Source of the DNA: Flammeovirga sp. SJP92
GTDB taxonomy: Bacteria; Bacteroidota; Bacteroidia; Cytophagales; Flammeovirgaceae
Direction: 5' to 3'
DNA length: 64,000 nucleotides
Assembly (NCBI RefSeq): GCF_001583495.1
Contig: NZ_LQAQ01000015.1
Span: 420,637-484,636 of the forward strand
Shown here: one piece after another, positions 1 through 8,084 of the stretch
Numbering within the stretch: position 1 is the stretch's first letter
Layout: each line of letters begins with the position of its first letter
Notes under the pieces: model-generated
Database searches by the model: none
Seen by the model: only the letters and a program-made list of their open reading frames with translations
What the model was told of the DNA's origin: nothing
Position numbers and translations under genes: made by a program

Positions 1-1338
1 CCAATCTGGATTGGTGATATTCCATTGCTTTCTGATGAAATTCATTGGTTTACTTTGGGCGATAAATTAGCCGAAGGTAATAGTATGTATGTGGACATTT
101 GGGATAATATTGCACCACTTTCAGCTGGTGTGTATTGGATGATTGCCTCAATATTTGGCACTTCCCAAGTCGTTTATTTTGGCTTTGCCGCTTTTCTCAC
201 ATTAGTTCAATCCTATTTATTCAACCTGATGATGAATAGAAGTGAGGCCTATAAACAAAAAACATTTGTTCCTGGGTTGATGTATCTTCTTTTCTCCAAT
301 ATCAGTTATGATTTCATGACGCTTTCCCCCACCCTCATTTCTCTTACATTCCTGTTGTTTGGTTTGAGGAATTTATTAAGAATGGAAAGAACTGATGTTG
401 AACAAAGTATCTTAAATACAGGTATCTTTTTTGGCTTAGCATCATTGGCTTATATGCCTTCTTTCTCTTTCCTTCTGATGGGTATTTTTGCATTGGCCAC
501 ATTCAGAGTCTCTTCTTTTAATCGACTTTTTCTAGCCTTTGTTGGTTTTACCATCGTTTGGGGAAGCTACTTGGTTTACCTCTATTATATTGATGGATTA
601 GAAGAGTTTGTCAATTTGTGTATGCTTGCTATACCAGATCTTCAACATGATTTCCAATTAACATGGGAACAAATGCTGATGCTTTCTGTGATTCCTGCTT
701 TTATTTTGCTGATGGGGATGTTCAAAACATTCAGTTATAATGCTTTCATCAATTCTCAGCAAAACATACAACAAGTAATGCTGATTTGGGTAATTACTGC
801 CACATTAAGTATTGTGTTCTCTTCCTTTACCATATCCTACCAATTGATTCTTTACGTTCCTGCATTGAGCTTTTTCAGTGCTCATCAATTGTTGATTATT
901 AGAAAACGTCTAATGGCTGAAATTACCTTGTGGACCTACAGTCTTCTTTTTATTGCATTAATGATGGGTACAGCATTTGACATTTTGCCAAAAAAAATAG
1001 AATCTCCTTATACAAATGCTTGGGCTATTGATGTGCCAAATCTAAACGAATATGGAGATAAAATGCTGGTTTTCGGAATGGATTATAAATACTACCAAAC
1101 CCACAACCTCGCTACACCTTACCTTAATTATAACGTAAGCCGTCAGTTCTTTAAGAAGATTGACAACTATGATGAAATCCGTCAAATCTATAATGCTTTT
1201 GAAAAAGATATGCCTGATGTGATTGTAGATCTTAATGGTGATGGACAAAAGCTACTGGACTATATTACAATCATTCAAAAGCAATATGAAAAAGTAGAAC
1301 TAGAAAACGGTTTAATTATATTCTCAAAAATAAAATAG
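1..1338 (+). CDS. Polytopic membrane protein, DUF6427-like (5' end outside window)
   Basis: The reading frame is open from the first base of the window, so the true start lies upstream and about 446 C-terminal residues are seen. The sequence has a string of hydrophobic segments (about ten), ending in a soluble tail of roughly 100 residues after residue 330. The N-terminal stretch with EIHWF, GDKLAEG, YVDIWDN and PLSAGVYW resembles the Bacteroidota DUF6427 membrane family and, more distantly, GT-C-like membrane glycosyltransferases, where an acidic first loop is catalytic. That assignment is from memory of the family and is only moderately sure. No biochemical role is established here. The gene ends well before the next one, with hairpins just after its stop. 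Confidence 0.6.
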   Translation, partial: PIWIGDIPLLSDEIHWFTLGDKLAEGNSMYVDIWDNIAPLSAGVYWMIASIFGTSQVVYFGFAAFLTLVQSYLFNLMMNRSEAYKQKTFVPGLMYLLFSNISYDFMTLSPTLISLTFLLFGLRNLLRMERTDVEQSILNTGIFFGLASLAYMPSFSFLLMGIFALATFRVSSFNRLFLAFVGFTIVWGSYLVYLYYIDGLEEFVNLCMLAIPDLQHDFQLTWEQMLMLSVIPAFILLMGMFKTFSYNAFINSQQNIQQVMLIWVITATLSIVFSSFTISYQLILYVPALSFFSAHQLLIIRKRLMAEITLWTYSLLFIALMMGTAFDILPKKIESPYTNAWAIDVPNLNEYGDKMLVFGMDYKYYQTHNLATPYLNYNVSRQFFKKIDNYDEIRQIYNAFEKDMPDVIVDLNGDGQKLLDYITIIQKQYEKVELENGLIIFSKIK

Positions 1339-1858
1339 TCACATTTTATTTATCAAAGTAAAAGACAATCAACCTTTTACTTCATATTGAAGTAATAAAC
1401 AGCAGGAATTCAAACTATCATAACATCTTCATAAAGAGTAAAATACTCTTCTATTTTCACACTCTTCTTGATAAAAGCTTCTTTATTGAAAGAACTAATT
1501 TTCGTTAGCTCAAATTGAGGATTATTTTCTTTCAAATTCTATTCATTTTATCATAACAGTATTCTATTCTGTAATGCTAATTTCCTCAATTATTTCTCAT
1601 TTGAAAGAAGAAAGTCACTCTTTCTATTTAATATTCATATATAAATTTCTCATTCATTAATGATTTATTTTTATTGATTTAACGAATTATATATTACTTT
1701 GCGCACAGTTTCTAAATAAGAACTCTCTTTTCACATTACGATCTAAATAATTTTAAAAAACCAATTAAATAATTCCAGCGAAATTTTTTTATCATCATAC
1801 CTGTGAGGGAGAGGTAGATAATGGAAACCTAATAAAACTATATATTTCAAACACAACA
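1339..1858. other. 520-base gene-free interval with hairpins and a promoter
   Basis: I find no credible coding sequence. At its left end two mutually exclusive hairpins follow the upstream gene: arms at 1355-1364 and 1374-1382, and arms at 1377-1384 and 1388-1395. These may act as a terminator. A Bacteroidota-like promoter sits at 1674-1701. The last 150 bases would be a long untranslated leader for the secreted phosphatase, with a purine-rich stretch at 1803-1830 that I cannot assign to a known riboswitch. Confidence 0.5.
1674..1701 (+). promoter_or_regulatory. Probable promoter of the secreted metallophosphoesterase
   Basis: TTG at 1674-1676 lies 17 bases before TTACTTTG at 1694-1701. This differs by one base from the Bacteroidota -7 element TAnnTTTG. 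It would give a leader of about 150 bases before the ATG at 1859. Confidence 0.45.
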
Positions 1859-4800
1859 ATGAGAAATTTTCTATTACGCTCAACCTGTATTGCTACATCA
1901 ATACTGTTCGGGATTTCTTTGGCTTCTTATGCCAACACCGAAAAATACCGTCTTACACTAAGAGACAATCCAGCTACAACAATCACAATTGGATGGAACC
2001 AAGTTTCAGGCAGTAACCCAGTTGTTTACTATGGCACAACAGATTACGGCACCAACTACAGCTACTATTCAAACAGCAAAACAGTGGACAGATCCGTGTA
2101 TTACAAAGGAATGAACAACCAATTTGCTCGTCTCACAGGACTAAAACCTAACACAGCGTACTACTTTGTAATTAGAGATAGTCAAGGTACAAGTAAGCGT
2201 TACTGGTTTAAAACTGCACCTTCCTCTTCTTCCGAGAAGCTTTCTTTCGTGGCAGGAGGTGATTCTAGAAACAACCGTACACCTCGTCAAAATGCCAATA
2301 GGATTGTGGCAAGACTTCGCCCTCATGCGGTATTATTTGGAGGTGATATGACATCTTCGGGAACAGAATCAGAATGGCAAGACTGGTTTGATGACTGGCA
2401 ACTGACCATTGGCAGTGATGGACGAATGATTCCAATCATCGCCGCTCGTGGTAACCACGAAAGTTCTAACAGCATGGTTTACACCTTATTTGATACTCCA
2501 TCAAGTGATGTTTATTATGCCATCACTTTCGGTACAGATCTTTTCAGAGCCTACACGCTTAATACTGAAATGTCAATCAGCGGTAATCAGACATCGTGGC
2601 TTGCTAATGACCTGGCTAGAAATTCCAATGTCACTTGGAAATCTGCTCAGTACCACAAACCAATGCGCCCGCATGTAAGCAGTAAGTCTGAAGGAAACAC
2701 ACAATACAGTAGCTGGGCCAATTTATTTTATCAGAACAATGTAAAGCTTGTAGTGGAATGTGATGCTCACACTGTAAAAACAACATGGCCCGTTAGACCA
2801 TCTACAAGCAGTGGAAGCGATGAAGGTTTCGTTAGAGATGATGTAAATGGTACAGTATATACTGGTGAAGGATGTTGGGGTGCTCCTTTACGTTCTAACA
2901 ACGATAACAAAGCATGGACAAGAAACAGTGGTATGTTCAATCAAGTCAAATGGATATTCATTGAAAAATCAAAAATTGAAGTGAGAACCGTCAGAGTAGA
3001 CAACGCTTATTACGTTGGCACTGTAAGTGATAATAATATTTTTACAGCACCATCTAACCTTGATATCTGGTCTCCATCAAATGGCTCAGTGGTCACTATC
3101 CGAAATGCTAATGCGGGCCTTCCTGATATTGGTTTGATTTCACCTGCTGATCAACAATACTACACTTCTCCACAAACTATTACACTTAGTGCTTCAGCAA
3201 GTGACAGTGATGGTAGCATTTCTAGCGTTCGATTTTATATCAATGGAAATTATGTAGGACAAGATTACACTACTCCTTACCAAGTAAATTACGCTATTCC
3301 TTCAGATGGAAATTATACATTTACTGCTATTGCAGAGGACAACGAGGGTAATTCTAAAACTTCTGAAACGAGAACATTTAATGTTGGCGTAGTTCAAAAT
3401 ACAATCAACGTCCGTATCAGTTCAGGAGATGATGACGTTGAAGAAAGCAGTGGAGGAACTATGTATACTAACAGTTCAGATATTGAACTTGTATACGACG
3501 GAAGTAATCAGACTGTCGGTTTACGTTTCCAAGATTTAGCTATTCCACAAGGTGCTACGATTAACACGGCCTACATTCAATTCACTACAGATGAAACGGG
3601 CGGGTCTTCTGGAACACTAACAATAAGAGCAGAAGATGTTAGTAATTCTTCAGCATTTAGTACTTCAAGCTACAATGTTTCTGGCAGATCAAAAACATCA
3701 GCATCTGTCAATTGGTCTCCTTCAAGCTGGTCTTCTGTTGGTCAGTCAAGTACTTCTCAACGTACTCCAAATTTAAAAACATTAATACAAGAAGTCGTGG
3801 ACCGTTCTGGATGGTCAAGTGGTAACAACATGACTTTTATTATTAATGGTACTGGAGAAAGAACTGCAGAAGCTTATGAAGGTTCAAGTTCTAGTGCAGC
3901 GCTTTTAACAGTAAGCTACACTTATGGCAATACAACTACTCCTCCAGACTTCCATACGCTTTCCATAAGTGCATCCAATGGCATTGTTTCAAAATCACCT
4001 AATCAAAACAGTTTTGAAGATGGAACAAATGTGACTTTATCTGCTACTCCAAATAACGGTTATGAATTTATTGGATGGTCAGGAAGTTTATCAGGAAGTC
4101 AAAACCCTGTTACGGTGACAATGAATGCTGACAAATCAATCACAGCCAACTTCAGAACTATTGATAATGATACAGACCCTGTAGAAGTTACTATTTCAAA
4201 ACGAGTAATTTCTAGTTATGATGATGCAGAAGAAGCTGAAAACGGTACAATGTACCTCAACAGTTCAGATTTGGAATTAGTTTATGATTCTCATAATTCT
4301 GCTGGTTATCAAAAAGTAGGCATCCGTTTCCAATCACTTAATATCCCAAATGGAGCAAATATCACGGGTGCTTATATTCAATTCACAGTCGATGAGAATA
4401 TCAATAACTCTGGTACACTTAGCATTTATGCTCAAGACCAAAGTAATGCAGATTATTTTTCTTCTTCTAGTTATGATATTTCATACAGACCAAAAACATC
4501 TGCTTATGTCAATTGGAACCCATCAACTTGGTCAACAGTAGGTAGTTCTGGTTCAGCACAGAGAACTCCTGATCTAAAATCGTTGGTACAAGAAGTCGTT
4601 AACCGTTCAGCTTGGACAGCAGGTAATCCAATGGCATTCATTATTGAAGGATACGGCAGAAGAGTAGCAGAATCATATGATGGTTCATCGAGTGCAGCGC
4701 CACTACTTGTGGTTACCTATGAAAGTGCTCCAGGTTCAAATGCTAGAAAATTTGTAGAATTTGAAGAAGCGAAGGAGTTCATAGCTTATCCAAACCCAAT

Positions 4801-5017
4801 GAGCCATGTCTTAAACTTAGAGTTTGAAGCCATAATTCCAGGTCAGGTTCAAATCTCATTCTTTGATGCTTCAGGCAAACTTGTCAAAAATCATGGGGCA
4901 ACAATTACAGTGGGTCACAATAAGGTCAAAGTGGTAACAGAGGGTTTGAAAGCAGGTACTTACACTGCTCAAATCATCGGGGCAGGAATTTCTAAAACGA
5001 TCAAGTTGATAAAATAG
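1859..5017 (+). CDS. Secreted multidomain metallophosphoesterase with T9SS sorting domain
   Basis: Predicted exported phosphoesterase of the purple acid phosphatase/calcineurin type. A signal peptide covers about residues 1-25. A fibronectin-like N-terminal domain of the purple acid phosphatase kind follows (about 27-120). The metal-binding catalytic domain is at about 130-400, with GGDSR, GGDM, GNHE, QYHKP and CDAH motifs in the expected order. Next come an Ig-like domain (about 425-510), a DNRLRE-like beta domain (about 514-690), an InlB-type B-repeat (about 700-767) and a second copy of the DNRLRE-like domain (about 775-958). It ends in a T9SS type A sorting tail (about 976-1052) starting with AYPNP. 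It is therefore likely exported through the T9SS and anchored or released outside the cell. Its substrate, perhaps phosphate esters or nucleotides, cannot be told. Nothing is operonic with it. Confidence 0.85.
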   Translation: MRNFLLRSTCIATSILFGISLASYANTEKYRLTLRDNPATTITIGWNQVSGSNPVVYYGTTDYGTNYSYYSNSKTVDRSVYYKGMNNQFARLTGLKPNTAYYFVIRDSQGTSKRYWFKTAPSSSSEKLSFVAGGDSRNNRTPRQNANRIVARLRPHAVLFGGDMTSSGTESEWQDWFDDWQLTIGSDGRMIPIIAARGNHESSNSMVYTLFDTPSSDVYYAITFGTDLFRAYTLNTEMSISGNQTSWLANDLARNSNVTWKSAQYHKPMRPHVSSKSEGNTQYSSWANLFYQNNVKLVVECDAHTVKTTWPVRPSTSSGSDEGFVRDDVNGTVYTGEGCWGAPLRSNNDNKAWTRNSGMFNQVKWIFIEKSKIEVRTVRVDNAYYVGTVSDNNIFTAPSNLDIWSPSNGSVVTIRNANAGLPDIGLISPADQQYYTSPQTITLSASASDSDGSISSVRFYINGNYVGQDYTTPYQVNYAIPSDGNYTFTAIAEDNEGNSKTSETRTFNVGVVQNTINVRISSGDDDVEESSGGTMYTNSSDIELVYDGSNQTVGLRFQDLAIPQGATINTAYIQFTTDETGGSSGTLTIRAEDVSNSSAFSTSSYNVSGRSKTSASVNWSPSSWSSVGQSSTSQRTPNLKTLIQEVVDRSGWSSGNNMTFIINGTGERTAEAYEGSSSSAALLTVSYTYGNTTTPPDFHTLSISASNGIVSKSPNQNSFEDGTNVTLSATPNNGYEFIGWSGSLSGSQNPVTVTMNADKSITANFRTIDNDTDPVEVTISKRVISSYDDAEEAENGTMYLNSSDLELVYDSHNSAGYQKVGIRFQSLNIPNGANITGAYIQFTVDENINNSGTLSIYAQDQSNADYFSSSSYDISYRPKTSAYVNWNPSTWSTVGSSGSAQRTPDLKSLVQEVVNRSAWTAGNPMAFIIEGYGRRVAESYDGSSSAAPLLVVTYESAPGSNARKFVEFEEAKEFIAYPNPMSHVLNLEFEAIIPGQVQISFFDASGKLVKNHGATITVGHNKVKVVTEGLKAGTYTAQIIGAGISKTIKLIK

Positions 5018-5038
5018 AAATCACCATAATGTAATTCT

Positions 5039-5090
5039 CCATCTCTGAGGGAATCATTTCAAATGCTTTTCTCGGAGATGGTCATTGTTT
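5039..5090 (+). terminator. Stem-loop after the metallophosphoesterase
   Basis: Arms 5039-5049 and 5071-5081 pair over 11 positions with one G-U pair, separated by a 21-base loop and followed by a T-rich stretch. It is a plausible but not ideal terminator because the loop is long. Confidence 0.5.
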
Positions 5091-5102
5091 TAAAATAGAC
5101 AT

Positions 5103-6002
5103 ATGAAATCGAAAATAAATATTTATATCGCTATAAGTGCTTTTTGTGTTTTCCTTGGAAGAGCAATACAGCACTTAGTTTGGGATGCTCCTTTTAGAAC
5201 ATTGCTTTGGGACGAACAATTATTGAAAGGCCCTGTGGAAAATATATTGGGTATTGATTGGTTTGATTACGTTACAAGTCCTATTGCTGACCAATGGATC
5301 AATACTAGTGTGACTGCTTTTGGAATACTTTATCTATTGGCTGCTTTCTCTATCTTACTACTTCATAAAGGTGGTTTTTTCAAAAGCGTTGGCTTAAAAC
5401 TTCAAGTTGTCGGTGCAATAGGCCTTCTCTTTCTGGCTTTTTTATATTCAAAAGAAAAGTTCATGCAAATTGGACAATTGCTGGAATATTCAGCGCAGTT
5501 CACAGCTCCTGTTTTTCTTTGGTATGTGATTTCTAATAAAGAAAAAGAGTTTCCGGTATTCTTTGCAAAATGTGTTATTGCTTTGACATTTATTTGTCAC
5601 GGGCTCTACGCAGTTGGCTTTTATCCTGTACCCGGAAAGTTCATTGATATGACCATTGCAACATTAGGCGTTTCCGAAAACACCTCTAAAGATCTACTTT
5701 TTGCAGCAGGAGTTATTGATTTTATTGTTGCTGCCGGAATATTTCTTCCAAAAATCCAAAAGCCAATGTTAGCCTATATGATCGTTTGGGGAACTCTAAC
5801 ATCTGTAGCTAGACTAACAGGACATTTCCATTTGGACTTTCTTGGCAATACACTTTTACAATGGCTACCAGCTGTAATTTTAAGAGCACCACATGCCCTA
5901 CTACCCCTAGTTATTTTCCTTCAAGTGAATGATTCAAAGGAAAGTAAGTCATTAAAACTTTCTCTCCCAAAATTAAAAGGCGGTGTTGAAGTAGCTCACT
6001 AA
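5103..6002 (+). CDS. Polytopic membrane protein of unknown function
   Basis: A 299-residue protein with about eight hydrophobic segments starting at residue 8, and a short basic, lysine-rich cytosolic tail. I do not recognise a named family. Several aromatic and charged residues lie near the first helix (GRAIQHLVWD, LLWDE). The layout recalls the DoxX-like or quinone-interacting membrane proteins found in many Bacteroidota, but I cannot support that. It stands alone between two hairpins, so it is probably a monocistronic unit. Confidence 0.6.
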   Translation: MKSKINIYIAISAFCVFLGRAIQHLVWDAPFRTLLWDEQLLKGPVENILGIDWFDYVTSPIADQWINTSVTAFGILYLLAAFSILLLHKGGFFKSVGLKLQVVGAIGLLFLAFLYSKEKFMQIGQLLEYSAQFTAPVFLWYVISNKEKEFPVFFAKCVIALTFICHGLYAVGFYPVPGKFIDMTIATLGVSENTSKDLLFAAGVIDFIVAAGIFLPKIQKPMLAYMIVWGTLTSVARLTGHFHLDFLGNTLLQWLPAVILRAPHALLPLVIFLQVNDSKESKSLKLSLPKLKGGVEVAH

Positions 6003-6019
6003 TATCACGTTTTTCTATA

Positions 6020-6059
6020 CTACCTGTATGTTTTTAAAAACTCATACAGGTAGTTTTTT
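6020..6059 (+). terminator. Rho-independent terminator
   Basis: A perfect 11-base-pair stem (6020-6030 with 6043-6053) is followed directly by a run of T. It closes the membrane-protein gene that ends at 6002. Confidence 0.9.
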
Positions 6060-6144
6060 AGCTCTTTTCTACACATTTTACCCTTCAGAAACCAGAATTA
6101 TATACTCAAAATTTTAATCTGAAATAAAATATTTCATTTTTTTC

Positions 6145-6174
6145 TTTGCCTGATAAATATGATTTGTATATTTG
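6145..6174 (+). promoter_or_regulatory. Bacteroidota-type promoter for the DUF1338 gene
   Basis: TTTG at 6145-6148 and TATATTTG at 6167-6174, an exact match to TAnnTTTG, are 18 bases apart. Transcription would begin near 6181, about 57 bases before the ATG. This is one of the cleanest promoters in the window. Confidence 0.8.
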
Positions 6175-6237
6175 CACTACCAATAAACGTATTTTTTACA
6201 TTTATATAAATAAACCAAACACAACCAATTTAAACAC

Positions 6238-7041
6238 ATGAAAAATATCCTTGAGAAGCTTTGGGATCAGTACGTGGAAATTACTCCTTCCGCAGCTAAG
6301 ATCCAGTCCATTTTTGAGGACAAAGGCGAAAAAATCGAAAACGATCATATTGCTATTCGTACATTCAACAATCCTTTAGTGAATGTTGACCGCCTATCAG
6401 AACCTTTTATTCGTATGGGATATGAAAAAAAGGGTGAATATGTTTTTGAGGCAAAAAAATTAAAAGCAGCACACTTCCAACACCGTTCAGACAAGGACGC
6501 TCCAAAAATCTTCATTTCTGAATTACGTTTAGAACTTTGTAGTGAGTTTGTTCAGGATGTTGCAGATTCAATTATCGCAACTTCAGGAATTGAACATATG
6601 GATATTGAGGAATTACTTCTAAGTGGTTGTCTTTGGGAAAAACCTTCTTACAAAATCTATGAGAGATTAGTAGAAGAATCTGAATACGCTGGTTGGATGT
6701 ATGTATTTGGTTTCAGAGCCAATCACTTCACAATCCACTGCAACAAATTGAATAATTTTGATACACTTGAAGATGTTAATCAATTCTTGAAAGATAATGG
6801 ATTTAAGATGAATACTTCTGGCGGTGAAATCAAAGGAAGCAAGGAACAGCTTTTAGAGCAATCAAGTATCCTTGCTGACAAAGTAAAAGTACATTTCCAA
6901 GAAGGTGAATATGAAGTTCCTTCTTGCTATTATGAATTTGCTAAAAGATACGAAGGCAATACTGGAGAACTTTTCGAAGGCTTCATCGCTTCTTCTGCAG
7001 ATAAAATATTTGAAAGTACAGACACTGCACTTTCGAAATAA
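6238..7041 (+). CDS. DUF1338 family Fe(II) oxygenase, HglS-like 2-oxoadipate dioxygenase/decarboxylase
   Basis: Belongs to the DUF1338 family, whose characterised member HglS turns 2-oxoadipate into D-2-hydroxyglutarate in lysine catabolism, using Fe(II) and O2. The family's metal-site pattern is visible: His37 in DHIAIRT with Arg41, His163 in NHFTIH, and Glu233 in YYEFAKR. At 267 residues it is shorter than HglS (over 400) and matches the compact form common in Bacteroidota, so the exact substrate is uncertain. It has its own promoter and terminator and no lysine-catabolic neighbour, so pathway context is absent. The ATG is well placed downstream of the promoter. Confidence 0.85.
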   Translation: MKNILEKLWDQYVEITPSAAKIQSIFEDKGEKIENDHIAIRTFNNPLVNVDRLSEPFIRMGYEKKGEYVFEAKKLKAAHFQHRSDKDAPKIFISELRLELCSEFVQDVADSIIATSGIEHMDIEELLLSGCLWEKPSYKIYERLVEESEYAGWMYVFGFRANHFTIHCNKLNNFDTLEDVNQFLKDNGFKMNTSGGEIKGSKEQLLEQSSILADKVKVHFQEGEYEVPSCYYEFAKRYEGNTGELFEGFIASSADKIFESTDTALSK

Positions 7042-7146
7042 CGATTTATACAGACATGAACATTTCTAAAGTTATACGTTATAGAACATTTGATTATCGA
7101 ACACCTTTTTCTAACCAATTCAGGATTATCTAGAACTTAGAGAATT

Positions 7147-7181
7147 AAAGAAACCCTACATATTGTGGGGTTTCTTTTTTT
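7147..7181 (+). terminator. Terminator between convergent genes
   Basis: A stem of about 14 pairs (7147-7160 with 7164-7177) has a 3-base loop and a long T run on the plus strand. It ends the DUF1338 transcript and may also help end the opposing transcript. Confidence 0.85.
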
Positions 7182-7201
7182 ATACAGCCTTAAGGATAAT
7201 T

Positions 7202-8080
7202 TTAGATAAAAAACATACCTAATATTCCTGCTACCATATAGTATTTTATAAAAGAACTGATATTGCCATAATCTTTACTTGATACAGCTTTCACCAGCTT
7301 ATACATCATCGTAAATGCAGGAAGAGATAGTATACAAAAATAATATTGGATGTATGGCTCTTCCATCTCATAGACGATCACAAACGAAATTCCAATAAAT
7401 AAAGCGAATAGCAAGTAAATCAGCTTCTTTGTCTTTTGATCACCCCAAATGATAGGTAACGTTTTACATCCAAACTTCATATCACCTTCTTTATCCTCTA
7501 GATCCTTGATAATTTCACGAATCAGAGAAACAAAGAATGAAAAAATACCAAATTCATAGACTGCTCTATTGTGCTCAGCAAAATAAATATTGATCAAAAA
7601 GATGGATAAAGCTGTTATTGCCGCCACACTCACATTACCAATAAAAGCTCTTCTTTTCAATTCATTGGAATAAAGCCAAAGCCAGAAGGAAGCAATAAAG
7701 CATACAATCCCTACTTCTTTTGACAAATAAAATCCTATAAAAATACCCGTAAAATTAAACACGGTATGGGTGAGTATGGCTACTCTTCTTTTCATTACTT
7801 TCCCAATAACCTGCTTGTTTGGACGATTGACAGCATCAATTTTTATATCATAATAATCATTGATGATGTAGCCCGAGGCAGCAATCAGTAATGTGGAAAG
7901 CGTCAATAACCAAAATGAAACATCTTGCAGAAGATATTTCCAGTCGGCACTTGGCCCTACCAAGAAAATCCTTCCCATCCATTGTGTAAACAATATGATG
8001 AGAAGGTTATTCGCTCTTATGAGACTCAAAAAGTCTTTAAAGTTGATAAAAAAAGTTTGTTCTGTTTGTGGTTTACTCAT
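7202..8080 (-). CDS. UbiA-family prenyltransferase
   Basis: An integral membrane prenyltransferase of the UbiA superfamily, with about eight to nine hydrophobic segments. Both Mg-diphosphate-binding aspartate motifs are present: NDYYDIKID near residue 74, and DLEDKEGD near residue 190. Bacteroidota relatives are usually labelled geranylgeranylglycerol-phosphate geranylgeranyltransferase-like. The true acceptor could equally be a quinone or other aromatic ring, so I leave the substrate open. The start lies 4 bases after the polA stop, so the two genes are almost certainly co-transcribed, though no functional link is obvious. Confidence 0.85.
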   Translation of the reverse strand: MSKPQTEQTFFINFKDFLSLIRANNLLIILFTQWMGRIFLVGPSADWKYLLQDVSFWLLTLSTLLIAASGYIINDYYDIKIDAVNRPNKQVIGKVMKRRVAILTHTVFNFTGIFIGFYLSKEVGIVCFIASFWLWLYSNELKRRAFIGNVSVAAITALSIFLINIYFAEHNRAVYEFGIFSFFVSLIREIIKDLEDKEGDMKFGCKTLPIIWGDQKTKKLIYLLFALFIGISFVIVYEMEEPYIQYYFCILSLPAFTMMYKLVKAVSSKDYGNISSFIKYYMVAGILGMFFI

Positions 8081-8084
8081 TGTA

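Noticed and set aside
1801..1858. Purine-rich leader before the phosphatase that might be a riboswitch
   Set aside because: No conserved core of a known riboswitch class could be matched and only a weak short stem is seen.
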